64,000 bases of DNA. Origin: Oscillatoriales cyanobacterium USR001 (GTDB lineage: Bacteria > Cyanobacteriota > Cyanobacteriia > Cyanobacteriales > Microcoleaceae). Made by a program: the position numbers and the translations under genes. The stretch covers positions 163,610-227,609 of the forward strand of contig MBRE01000067.1 of the NCBI GenBank assembly GCA_001698425.1. Direction: 5' to 3'. Below are positions 1 to 8,559 of the stretch, one piece after another. Position 1 is the stretch's first letter. Each line of letters starts with the position of its first letter. A model generated the notes under the pieces. It ran no database searches and was not told where the DNA came from. It saw nothing but the letters and a program-made list of their open reading frames with translations.

Positions 1-1647
1 AAAAGCCGGCTTTTCTTCTAAGGGGAAATAGAAGCTTTGTTCTTTTTCGTGGACGCGGACAGTAAAACTTTTAACCGTCACATTGGTTTTGTCCCCTTCC
101 TCTTGCTTGTAGCCAAATCCAATGGGCAATTTTAAGTCAAATAAATCCTTGCTATTCCCCTTGCTATTCCCATTACCATTGCCATTTTTACCATCTTTCA
201 CCTGAGTTTGTGTCACCGTAACTTTAGCTAACTTGCTATCATTATCCCAAGCATAAGCCACCTTATAATCAGGATGACCGCCGCGATAAACGTATTGGTC
301 AAACAAAAACAAAAGATTGCGCCCCGTTGCCTTTTCTATTGCCCTTAATAAGTCAATAGTTTCCACAGTTTTGTGCGCGTTATCCTGCACAAAAGTCTGC
401 ACAGCTTTCAGAAATAACTCATCTCCCAACTCAGCCCGAATTATATGATAAACACAAGCACCTTTCTCATACAAATGTCGGTCATAAAGCTCAATTGCTT
501 CGCGATAAACGTGAGTCACAATGGGACGGCGATAGCGGGAACTATCCTCAGTTAAATAGTTACGAGCTTCCATTAATAGATAGTAAGCTGCATCATCTTT
601 GCCATACTCATGTTCCGTCCACATTACCTCAGAATAAGAGGCCATGCCCTCTTTTAACCAAGCGTGGGACCAGTGTTTAATTACTACTAAATCGCCAAAC
701 CATTGATGACAAAGTTCGTGGGCAACAAGGCTTTCTGTGTTACGATTATCGAGGGCAGCGCGTTCATCTAACAAGCATCTATCTGTTAGCAAAGTAGTAG
801 AAGTATTTTCCATTCCGCCAAAAATGAAATCATCTACGCAAACTTGAGCATATTTGGGATATGGATAAGGATAGCCGTAGGTTTGAGAGAAATACTCCAT
901 CATTTGAGGTGTTTTACCCATGCTACGACGGCCATCGGCTTCGCGGCCTTTTTCCACGTAGTAAGTGACGGGTTTGCCATTCCATTCGTCTTTAATTTCG
1001 GCAAAATCTCCTACTGCTAAAGTCATTAGGTAAGTGGGGTGAACTTGTTGCTGCGACCAGTGATAAATTCGATCGCTACCTTCAGTTTTACTGTCAATTA
1101 ATTCACCATTGGAAATAGCTAAAAATTCCTTGGGAACCTGTACCCGAATTTCTGATGTCGCGAGTTGTCCGGGATAGTCAAAACAGGGAAACCAGAAGCG
1201 AGAATCTTCATCTTCTCCTTGAGTCCAAACTTGCACTGGTTTATCTGGATAGTGTTTATCTGGTCCGACAAAATAGAGGCCGCGCTGGGGTTTTTCTACG
1301 GCGTAGGCGATATCAATTGTGATTGGAGTATTCACTACAGTTGGTGACTGTAATTGCACTTGTAATTGTTCGCCATCATAGTCGAAATTTTGTTTGATTT
1401 CGCCAATTTTCACCGATTTAATTTTCAAATTGACAGCATCTAAAGTCAATTTGTCAATACCGCTACGGACTGGATTGAGGCGAATGCTACAAGTTCCATA
1501 AAAGCTTTGTTTAGGAATGTCGATCGCTAAATCTAAGAAAATATGTTCGACTTGGCCGGGACGATCTGGGTTATAGTGGGGGCGAGCACCAGGTAACTCG
1601 AAGGATTTTTTGCCGTTGGTTTCGGAATCGAAGTAAGAGTGTAACAT
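1..1647 (-). CDS. pepN: M1 family aminopeptidase (partial, C-terminus beyond left edge)
   Basis: Zinc aminopeptidase of the M1 (gluzincin) family, which removes N-terminal residues from peptides, usually in the cytosol. The first 549 residues are visible; the 3' end lies outside the window. Seen directly: a GGMEN exopeptidase motif (residues 277-281), the zinc motif HELCH (310-314) and the third zinc ligand Glu333 in WLKEG, at the exact HExxH-x18-E spacing of the family. A beta-sandwich N-terminal domain precedes these. The ATG at 1647 is chosen because translation from it reads directly into the family's N-terminal region. The gene is divergent from the ABM-domain gene starting at 1748, so the 100 bp between them should hold both promoters. 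The specific symbol is by family; other M1 paralogues are possible. Confidence 0.9.
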   Translation of the reverse strand, partial: MLHSYFDSETNGKKSFELPGARPHYNPDRPGQVEHIFLDLAIDIPKQSFYGTCSIRLNPVRSGIDKLTLDAVNLKIKSVKIGEIKQNFDYDGEQLQVQLQSPTVVNTPITIDIAYAVEKPQRGLYFVGPDKHYPDKPVQVWTQGEDEDSRFWFPCFDYPGQLATSEIRVQVPKEFLAISNGELIDSKTEGSDRIYHWSQQQVHPTYLMTLAVGDFAEIKDEWNGKPVTYYVEKGREADGRRSMGKTPQMMEYFSQTYGYPYPYPKYAQVCVDDFIFGGMENTSTTLLTDRCLLDERAALDNRNTESLVAHELCHQWFGDLVVIKHWSHAWLKEGMASYSEVMWTEHEYGKDDAAYYLLMEARNYLTEDSSRYRRPIVTHVYREAIELYDRHLYEKGACVYHIIRAELGDELFLKAVQTFVQDNAHKTVETIDLLRAIEKATGRNLLFLFDQYVYRGGHPDYKVAYAWDNDSKLAKVTVTQTQVKDGKNGNGNGNSKGNSKDLFDLKLPIGFGYKQEEGDKTNVTVKSFTVRVHEKEQSFYFPLEEKPAF

Positions 1648-1747
1648 CGCGACTATGAGGTATGAAACGATAAATTATGGCTGGTGCTGCTTCGGAGTCG
1701 GAGCACATTGCTATATTACAGAATACAACGAATAAGAGGATATCAGC

Positions 1748-2311
1748 ATGAGTAATACTTTTGCAGAAAACGAGCCAGTCACAGCGGTGATTTCTCACTC
1801 GATTAAACCAGGTCGCGAACTTGCCTATGAAGAATGGGTTTTAGGCATCTCTGCTGTGGCTAGAGAGTTTCCAGGGCATAATGGTGTCAGTATTATTAGG
1901 CCGACGAAAGGAAGTGACCCAGAATATGTGATTATTCTCAAATTTGACCGCTATTTAAACTTAAAAAATTGGATCGAATCTGATGTTCGCAGAGATTGGA
2001 TTGAAAGAGTAAAACCGCTGATTCAAAAATCTGAAAATATTCAAGTGATGACCGGGTTAGAAACTTGGTTCTCGCTGCCAGGAAAGCCCATGAAATCTCC
2101 GCCGCCACGCTATAAAATGGCAATTCTAACTTGGTTTGCTGTCTATTGTTGCCTCACTGTGATTCAGTATTTATTAGGTCCAATTTTCAAGCTATTACCA
2201 CCCGTACTCGTACCGATGATTAGTATAGGAATTGTGGTAGCAATGTTAACTTATGTGGTCATGCCGCGATTGACTCGGCTGTTCTATCGGTGGTTGTATC
2301 CGAAGCTATAA
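1748..2311 (+). CDS. ABM-domain protein with C-terminal membrane segments
   Basis: The first ~110 residues look like an antibiotic biosynthesis monooxygenase (ABM) ferredoxin-like domain: a strand VTAVISHSIKPG, a helix, then EFPGHNGVSIIRP and YVIILKFDRYLNLKNW. Two hydrophobic segments (about residues 125-145 and 150-172) follow and end in a basic tail, so it should sit in a membrane with the ABM domain in the cytosol. Proteins of this architecture are common in bacteria but their substrate is unknown; ABM domains can be oxygenases or merely ligand-binding folds. An AGAGGA ribosome site lies about 8 nt before the ATG. It is divergent from the aminopeptidase gene. Confidence 0.8.
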   Translation: MSNTFAENEPVTAVISHSIKPGRELAYEEWVLGISAVAREFPGHNGVSIIRPTKGSDPEYVIILKFDRYLNLKNWIESDVRRDWIERVKPLIQKSENIQVMTGLETWFSLPGKPMKSPPPRYKMAILTWFAVYCCLTVIQYLLGPIFKLLPPVLVPMISIGIVVAMLTYVVMPRLTRLFYRWLYPKL

Positions 2312-2442
2312 CCTAACAAAAGTCTATTACATCGATCGCGATCGCTAACCGAGAAATGACAGAAAGTATAGAAACACAAGATTTTTTACTTACCAACCTC
2401 AAAATATTTTTGTGTATAACTTTAAAGCACCAATTCATGCTT

Positions 2443-2448
2443 TATAAT
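2443..2448 (+). promoter_or_regulatory. Candidate -10 box of the M23 peptidase gene
   Basis: A perfect TATAAT hexamer lies 30 nt before the ATG at 2478. The region 17 bp upstream matches a -35 consensus poorly. If this is the promoter, the in-frame GTG at 2451 is too close to the -10 box to be in the transcript, which favours the ATG at 2478 as start. Confidence 0.35.
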
Positions 2449-2477
2449 TAGTGCTAGTTTCTATATGCTCATTGATA

Positions 2478-3398
2478 ATGAAACGATCCCAGCAAAGCAA
2501 TCAGCCTCTTATTTCCACCCTAACTACAATCATATTTGCAGTCCCCAAAATTGCGGCAAGGGTAAATGCCATCGCAGTTGTCAGTATCTTGACTTTGGCG
2601 ATCCCGGTACAAGCTTTACAGGTAGGAGTCAAACCACCGAACCCACAACTAGGAGATACCCTATCGGTGATGATTCAACCAGACTCTAATGATGGCTCGA
2701 CTCCTACCGTTACTGTCAAACAGAAAAATTATCAGGCTTTTCCGATCGGCAATGGTCAATGGCGGACTCTGTTACCGACAACCCCACTAGATTCCCCAGG
2801 ACCAATGCAAATCCAAGTTGTCAGCGGTGGAGAGAAGCAAAATTTAACAGTACAAGTTCGCGATCGCTCTTTTCCTACCCAATCAATTTGGCTTCCTCCC
2901 GGCAAAGATAGCGAAGGTACGGACCAGGAATTTGACCGGGTAGACGCATTTAAAGCATTGGTGACACCCCAAAAGTTCTGGAATGGCAAATTTTTGCGAC
3001 CTAATGAGGGAGAAATTACTACTATTTATGGGGTACGACGCTACTACAATGGAGTGTTTGCCAAAGATTATTACCATCGCGGTGTAGACTATGCTGGAGC
3101 TTATGGTTCCCCCATTCTCGCTGCTGCTGCGGGTCGCGTGGCTTTAGTCGGACGAGAATCCCAAGGATTTTTGATTCATGGTAATGTAATCGGGATCGAT
3201 CACGGTCAAGGTGTGGAAACAATTTATTTGCATTTAAGTCGCATTGATGTTAAGGAGGGAGATTTTGTGAAAGCTGGTCAGGTGATTGGGGCGTTGGGGG
3301 GGACGGGAGCCGCTACGGGACCGCACCTACATTGGGGTCTTTATGTTTATGGTGTATCAGTCGATCCTGTCCCTTGGCGGCTGGAAGGATTTGAGTAA
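2478..3398 (+). CDS. Secreted M23 (LytM-type) metallopeptidase
   Basis: Peptidoglycan hydrolase-type zinc metallopeptidase expected to act outside the cytoplasmic membrane. Counting from the ATG at 2478 (306 aa), residues 1-47 form a signal sequence or anchor: a basic start, a hydrophobic run and an AxA-like end (PVQALQ). A beta-rich middle domain follows, and then the LytM domain with HRGVD (His200, Asp204), YLHLS (His252) and HLHW (His283-Leu-His285), the family's zinc ligands and catalytic histidine. An in-frame GTG at 2451 would add nine residues but overlaps the likely promoter. These enzymes cut peptide cross-links in cell division or growth; whether this one is active or an amidase activator is not shown by sequence, though the full ligand set suggests it is active. 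Confidence 0.9.
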   Translation: MKRSQQSNQPLISTLTTIIFAVPKIAARVNAIAVVSILTLAIPVQALQVGVKPPNPQLGDTLSVMIQPDSNDGSTPTVTVKQKNYQAFPIGNGQWRTLLPTTPLDSPGPMQIQVVSGGEKQNLTVQVRDRSFPTQSIWLPPGKDSEGTDQEFDRVDAFKALVTPQKFWNGKFLRPNEGEITTIYGVRRYYNGVFAKDYYHRGVDYAGAYGSPILAAAAGRVALVGRESQGFLIHGNVIGIDHGQGVETIYLHLSRIDVKEGDFVKAGQVIGALGGTGAATGPHLHWGLYVYGVSVDPVPWRLEGFE

Positions 3399-3707
3399 TA
3401 CTTTTTATTGATTTTGTTGAATACAAAGTCGATTCTAGGGCAAAATCAAGACAAGGGTGATCAAATTAAGACTTATGAGTTATAAGTGTTGAGTTGCGAT
3501 CTATTTTCGGGGCAGGATTTGGCGGGAGGCGATCGCATATTTTGGCAATCATCCCAAATATCACTGTCACTAACAAAGCACGCTTATTTCTAAGGCGATC
3601 GCTGCTGGTGCGGCCTTTTTCATTACCCCGAAAACAGTTGTTTACTTTTAACCTGAAAACTCAAAACTAGCAATTTTATTAAAGATGCCGTCGAGCGGGG
3701 AAGCATT
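3399..3707. other. Intergenic region before comFB
   Basis: About 310 bp with HIP1 octamers and no convincing gene. I see no RNA gene or clear terminator. The comFB ribosome site is weak (GGGGAAG about 8 nt before its ATG). Confidence 0.5.
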
Positions 3708-4247
3708 ATGAGTATTGAAAAAATTGTCGAACAAGCTTTACAAGATGGTTATTTAACGCCATCAATGGAAGCAGAGGTGGGGCGGATCTGCAACACGGCC
3801 TCGGAACTGTCGATTGAAGAGTATATGGCTCTTGACCGTCTGATGGGAGCTTTGTTGACGGGTGAAGTGGTGGTTTTACCCCGGAAGCAGTTTATTAATG
3901 TGATGGAAGAATTGGTGCTCAGTGAGGCGATCGCGCGGGTAGCAGACATTGAGGATAACAGTGGTATCACATTAGATGTAGGAGATATTGCTGCTTATGC
4001 TTTAAATAGACTTCCGCCTCTTTATGCTACTACTGAGGAAGGCGCACATTTTCAAAGGGCGAAGGCAAAGGAACAACTTCAGGAGTTAATTTCTAATACT
4101 GTTAATGAAGCGATCGCTCGCAACTTAGATCAACCTGATACACCCAACCCAACAGCTTTTGGCAAGTCTTCTGGTAATGAAGTTCTTAGCCAGCTAACTA
4201 CTTGGTTGCAAGCTAATGCTACTAATTTCGATCCTCAGCCTCTATAA
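3708..4247 (+). CDS. comFB: ComFB family protein
   Basis: A 179-residue protein that matches the ComFB-like family conserved in cyanobacteria: an N-terminal helical stretch (MSIEKIVEQAL), then the core with FINVMEELVLSEAI, DVGDIAAYALNRLPPLYATT and an acidic helix. The ComFB fold takes its name from the B. subtilis comF operon; cyanobacterial members have been reported as cyclic-dinucleotide receptors linked to cell size and competence or motility. That role here is inferred from the family only. It is transcribed alone, with no competence gene adjacent. Confidence 0.8.
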   Translation: MSIEKIVEQALQDGYLTPSMEAEVGRICNTASELSIEEYMALDRLMGALLTGEVVVLPRKQFINVMEELVLSEAIARVADIEDNSGITLDVGDIAAYALNRLPPLYATTEEGAHFQRAKAKEQLQELISNTVNEAIARNLDQPDTPNPTAFGKSSGNEVLSQLTTWLQANATNFDPQPL

Positions 4248-4614
4248 AGCTTTGCAGGGCTGTTTCACGAATCGGTTAAATTGGTAAAAGAAAAAGCGAT
4301 CGCGGTCAAGTAAAATAGATAGCGATCGCTAAATTTTGGCGTTGCTAAATTGAGGTATGATTTGTGCGATCGCAGGATGTATTATATTAGCTACTCGATT
4401 TGCCTCGATTGAGCGCGATTAAAATGATGCCTTGGATCGGGCAAACGAACAAATGGTAGATATTGATAAGCAAGATCAGGAAACAGGTGGCACGCAGCAA
4501 CTGACAAGCGAAAAATGCTTAGAAATGGAGCGTAAGCATTGATGGGTTTAATGACTACAAAAAATGTAGATGCTTCCACCTTAGATAAGGTGGCAAACCT
4601 TGATGCTGGTTTAA
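4248..4614. other. Intergenic region between comFB and tRNA-Asp
   Basis: About 370 bp. Several HIP1 sites occur at 4296-4375. Positions 4400-4542 contain a short open frame of about 36 codons without a clear start; I do not call it. No hairpin with a T-tract was found. Confidence 0.4.
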
Positions 4615-4688
4615 CGGGACAGACGGGGCTCGAACCCGCAACTTCCGCCGTGACAGGGCGGTGCTCTAACCAATTGAACTACTGTCCC
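4615..4688 (-). tRNA. tRNA-Asp (anticodon GUC)
   Basis: Read on the minus strand the gene folds as a standard cloverleaf: acceptor stem GGGACAG/CTGTCCC, D-arm with AATTGGTTAGA, anticodon stem CCGCC/GGCGG closing the loop CTGTCAC (anticodon GTC), and T-arm GCGGG/TTCGAGC/CCCGT. The discriminator base is G, as expected for Asp. No CCA is encoded. It stands alone, not in a tRNA cluster. Confidence 0.97.
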
Positions 4689-4784
4689 AACTTTTAAGGC
4701 ACAATTCCCATTATGCCGATCGCATCACTCTTTGTCAAGGGGTTTCGGGAAATATTTATCAGGAAATTTTTGACACTGTATTTC

Positions 4785-5888
4785 TTATAAATTTATACCG
4801 AATCCCAAAATTTGGGTAAATTGCAGGGGATTGAAGTTATTGTCGCTGACTAAAACTAGAGATCGCCTACCATCCGCCAACATTGGTCCAAAAACCAAAC
4901 CCTCCACATTATCCAACGATAGATTAAGGTCTTTCAAGTCCAGCAGCAGTCTCTTCTGGACAATCGAGACATCAGAAAGGCGACCTTTCAAACTGTCAAT
5001 CCCTTGAATATTATCAGCTTTCTCTAAAGAAATATCAAATATCCGAATCGTATTACCCATTTCTACAGAAAAACCTCGCTCCAAACTTAGCAGATGGTTT
5101 TCTGATATTGCTACTAAATCGACCAAACCATTAGTAATAAAACTTCCCGGCTGAGTAGTTCCTATAATCAACGGTTCGGAGAGATAAACAAACTCGCGAT
5201 CGGGCAGATCGCTCATCAAATTATAGCGCAAAATTCGGCAAAGCGTACCCGTTTTATTCGTCGGCACATCTCCATCTTGGACTAAAGCATTTTCCGTAGC
5301 TGTAAACAAATATTTTTGGTCAGGAGTGATAGTTAAACCTTCAAAAGCTAAGTTATTCCGAACCCCTACATTACCCTGAATATTAGGCAAAAATTTATCA
5401 GGAATTGGGAGAGTTTTCAGCAGTTTTCCTGTTAAAGAAAATTGCCGAATAAAAGGATTAATTTGGCGTTCAACATCTCCTTCTGAACTAATAAATACAC
5501 TCTCTCCCATCACGGCTATTCCTTCAGGATCTAGGCTCAAAGGAGCAAAAGGTCGATCGTTCTCATCTGCAAGTGTGGTTACGCCGATAATTTTTACTCC
5601 TTCCGGCTTCAGTTGATTAGAATCAAAATCAATTTTGAGAGTATAAAATCGAGCCGGATGCTTTTGGCTTCGATCGTCAGAAATAACATAATAAACTTGT
5701 TTACTAGCATCGTAAGTAATCCCGGAAAGTCCGCCTACTTCCGTTTTCTGAAATTCTAAACCTGTAGGAAATATAGCTTCTCCTATAAAATTTTCCTTGG
5801 TAATTGTCAAAGATAAAGCAGGATAAGCTATGAAAATCATAACTATCAATCCGCTTAAAAAACTAAGGAAATACTGAGAAAGTTTCAT
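4785..5888 (-). CDS. Secreted phytase-like esterase domain protein
   Basis: A 367-residue protein with a hydrophobic signal segment (about residues 8-27, ending ALSL) and the esterase-like activity of phytase domain (beta-propeller-like): GGLSGITYD, YYVISDDRS, DPEGIAV, FEGLTITPD and DNVEGLVFG repeats can be read. Members of this domain are often annotated as esterases or phytase-like but few are tested; the substrate is unknown. The start at ATG 5888 is preferred; an in-frame TTG at 5906 would add six residues and nearly abut the stop of the upstream gene. The gene lies 18 bp downstream of the signalling gene on the same strand, so they are probably co-transcribed. Confidence 0.8.
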   Translation of the reverse strand: MKLSQYFLSFLSGLIVMIFIAYPALSLTITKENFIGEAIFPTGLEFQKTEVGGLSGITYDASKQVYYVISDDRSQKHPARFYTLKIDFDSNQLKPEGVKIIGVTTLADENDRPFAPLSLDPEGIAVMGESVFISSEGDVERQINPFIRQFSLTGKLLKTLPIPDKFLPNIQGNVGVRNNLAFEGLTITPDQKYLFTATENALVQDGDVPTNKTGTLCRILRYNLMSDLPDREFVYLSEPLIIGTTQPGSFITNGLVDLVAISENHLLSLERGFSVEMGNTIRIFDISLEKADNIQGIDSLKGRLSDVSIVQKRLLLDLKDLNLSLDNVEGLVFGPMLADGRRSLVLVSDNNFNPLQFTQILGFGINL

Positions 5889-5906
5889 TTTTTTGATTGT
5901 ATTCAA

Positions 5907-8366
5907 TTAACAAGGAAACCAATATAGAGCCGGAGCAGAAATCTGTGATTGTAACTCACAAATTTGCCGCAAATGATTGGCTAAACGTTCACCACCCAAA
6001 GGATCTAAAATATAATCTTCAATTCCCAAAGTCTTATTAATCCAAGGTAGGCTAAACTTAGCTTGGGAAGTTAGACCAACAATGGGAACTTCTTTGAGTT
6101 GTTGGTAGCAGCGCAGTTTTTCAGCCCAGGCTTTTCCCTGTAGTTCTGAAATTTCTGCATAAATCAATACTAGGTCTACTACATTAGGTAAAAATTGATC
6201 GTCAACTGCTTCTATTTTAGATAAAAACGTGACTTCAAATCCATTAATCGCAAATAATTTCTTAAGTTTTCTGGTGTCTGATGGTGGTGTACCAATGGTA
6301 ACTACTGAGGTTTTAGCTGATTGGCGATCGAACTCTTTTTTGGCTGGTAATGCTGCTATCTTTTCAGATGCAAATTGATGATTGCACAGAGTACAGTTAG
6401 GTACATTATAGACACTTCCTTCGGATATGGGAATTGGCAAATTGCAACGAGCGCAGGAGCCGACTGTACAACTTCCATCGAGAAAATTGCCAAAGCAATC
6501 AATATCTCCTTCAACATAAAGTTCTCGAAAATCGCGCCGCTGTTGTAGCTCTGTCCAAAAATTTTGAAAATCCTGATGATAGCCACAATATTCATAGACT
6601 AATCCCCGAAAATATAGGGGGCCACTCAGGGAACTCAATACACTTTTACCGCGACTGAGGTAATAGGCAACATAGCCCATTAATAACTCTATATTTGTAC
6701 TTTTTTGATTAATATTATGATGATTTTTTTTGCTATTTTGGGGTTGATTTGAAGCGAAATGGTTTGGTAAATTTAAAGGATGGCTACTAACTTTGGGATG
6801 GTTAGATAGTCTGGCTTTTTTGGTTTTACACAGAGCGTTTTCTGCGTCGCTAATCATTTGGGCTGGGGAAGAATTGCGATCGGGGATAGTGCTGGCAATT
6901 CCATAGCTAATAGTGACAAATTTGCTAATTTTAGAATTTGTGTGAGGAATTTCTAATGCTTTGATGCGAAAGCGAATTTCTTCTACAATTAGTAGCGCAC
7001 TTTCGGTTTCTGTGTTTGGTAATATTGCGGCAAATTCTCCGCCGTTGTAACGAGCTATTAAAGCACCAGAAAGATTCACTGTAGAACGAATGGTTGTGGC
7101 GATTTGTTTGAGACAGCGATCGCCTGCTGAATAACCGTAGGTGTCGTTATATTGCTTAAAAAAGTCGATTTGCCAAATAATCACTGATATAGGTGTTTTT
7201 TTGTGTAAATTTCGCTGCCATTCTGATAGTAGATATTCGTCGAAACGAGAGCGGTTAGCAATTAAAGTCAAAGGATCTAATAAAGCTAGTTGCTGCAACT
7301 TTTCTTGAACTTTTTGCAACTGCTGATTTAATTCTGATTGTTGGATGGCGATCGCAATTTGAGTAATAATTACTTTGATTAGATCGATCTCTGATTTTTG
7401 CCACTGTCGGGAGGTGGAACACTGATGCAAAATTAGCAATCCCCAAAGCTGATTTGAAACTGCAATTTCTGATTCTGTGGTCTTTTGTAAAATTGGAATT
7501 ACTAATCTAGCTTTGATATTAAAGAATGTCAGTAATTGAATTAGTCTTACATCTAGTCCGGCGTGGTGGATGTCTGGAATTGCCAAAATTTTTCCTTCTT
7601 GATACTGACAAAGGTATTTTTTTTCTAAAATATAGGGATAGTGAATGATAAATTTTAGCATAGAAGGCAGACCTGGGGCAACTGCTTCTACTACGGGAAA
7701 ACCCTTGCCTTCTGCTAAAAAACGGTGAACAATTACCCTGTCAGCTTGCATAAAATCGCGCAATTCTGCAACTGTGCTGTGCAAAATTTCTGGCAGGCTT
7801 AATGACTGGCGAATTCGCTCTTGTATCGATCCAATTAGTCGCTCTTTAGCGCATTGTTGTGCTAACAATTGTTCTATTTGTTTTTGCTCGGTAATATCCC
7901 GGATAATATTTAAAATGATTTTTTCTTCTCCAATTTCTATAATTTTTGTGGTAATTTCAACAGGGAATGAACTGCCATCTTTGCGGAGGTGTAAGGTTTC
8001 AAAAACAATTTCTTCTCGCTCTGCTTCGTTTATTGGCTGATTAAAATCTGCCATTTCAGGAACTTGTAAATGCTGAATATTTAAAGCAAGTAATTCTTCG
8101 CCAGCGTAACCATAAGCTTTTAACGCGGCATTATTCGCTTTAGTAATTTTGCCGTTAGGCTGAAGGAATAAAATGATGTCGTGAGTATTTTCTGAGAGCA
8201 GTTTATACCAATTTAATTGCTCTTCTAGCTGATTAATTCTGCTCAGATTTTTGCTCAACCCATAAGGCATTTCTTGATTGCAACGCCGACATAGTAAATA
8301 AAGCTTTCCGCTGCGAACGTGGGAAAGTAAAGGGTAGGAACACAAAGGGCAAACATATTCAGTCAT
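5907..8366 (-). CDS. PAS-GAF-degenerate GGDEF protein with zinc ribbon and receiver-like end
   Basis: An 819-residue cytosolic signalling protein. Order: zinc ribbon (CPLC 6-9, CRRC 26-29), PAS (about 50-160, ending NIIRDITEQK), GAF (about 170-350), GGDEF (about 355-515), a linker, a cysteine-rich segment (about 560-680, with at least seven Cys), and a receiver-like domain (about 690-810). The catalytic signature reads RYNGGEF, where GG(D/E)EF is expected directly after RY: the first Gly is Asn and the metal-binding acid is Gly. Diguanylate cyclase activity is therefore doubtful, and the domain may sense or dimerise instead. The end domain keeps LVLIYAE but lacks the usual acidic pair. The stop is followed within 18 bp by the esterase gene. 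Confidence 0.85.
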   Translation of the reverse strand: MTEYVCPLCSYPLLSHVRSGKLYLLCRRCNQEMPYGLSKNLSRINQLEEQLNWYKLLSENTHDIILFLQPNGKITKANNAALKAYGYAGEELLALNIQHLQVPEMADFNQPINEAEREEIVFETLHLRKDGSSFPVEITTKIIEIGEEKIILNIIRDITEQKQIEQLLAQQCAKERLIGSIQERIRQSLSLPEILHSTVAELRDFMQADRVIVHRFLAEGKGFPVVEAVAPGLPSMLKFIIHYPYILEKKYLCQYQEGKILAIPDIHHAGLDVRLIQLLTFFNIKARLVIPILQKTTESEIAVSNQLWGLLILHQCSTSRQWQKSEIDLIKVIITQIAIAIQQSELNQQLQKVQEKLQQLALLDPLTLIANRSRFDEYLLSEWQRNLHKKTPISVIIWQIDFFKQYNDTYGYSAGDRCLKQIATTIRSTVNLSGALIARYNGGEFAAILPNTETESALLIVEEIRFRIKALEIPHTNSKISKFVTISYGIASTIPDRNSSPAQMISDAENALCKTKKARLSNHPKVSSHPLNLPNHFASNQPQNSKKNHHNINQKSTNIELLMGYVAYYLSRGKSVLSSLSGPLYFRGLVYEYCGYHQDFQNFWTELQQRRDFRELYVEGDIDCFGNFLDGSCTVGSCARCNLPIPISEGSVYNVPNCTLCNHQFASEKIAALPAKKEFDRQSAKTSVVTIGTPPSDTRKLKKLFAINGFEVTFLSKIEAVDDQFLPNVVDLVLIYAEISELQGKAWAEKLRCYQQLKEVPIVGLTSQAKFSLPWINKTLGIEDYILDPLGGERLANHLRQICELQSQISAPALYWFPC

Positions 8367-8559
8367 AATTTATAAATTGCGATCGCGAATTTAAAGGTTT
8401 TTCTTTGATATACAATTTTACTGCTACTCCTATATTTACTATTATTAGCGATTGTTTAAATAATTAGCATAAAGTTTACAAATTTTTAATAAAGTTAAGG
8501 AAAGTTTTTGAAGTTTGTGTAAAGATGAAAATATCAACTTTTTGATGGCTAAAAAATAA

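Noticed and set aside
4400..4542. Short open frame downstream of comFB
   Set aside because: About 36 codons, no credible start or ribosome site, no recognisable product.
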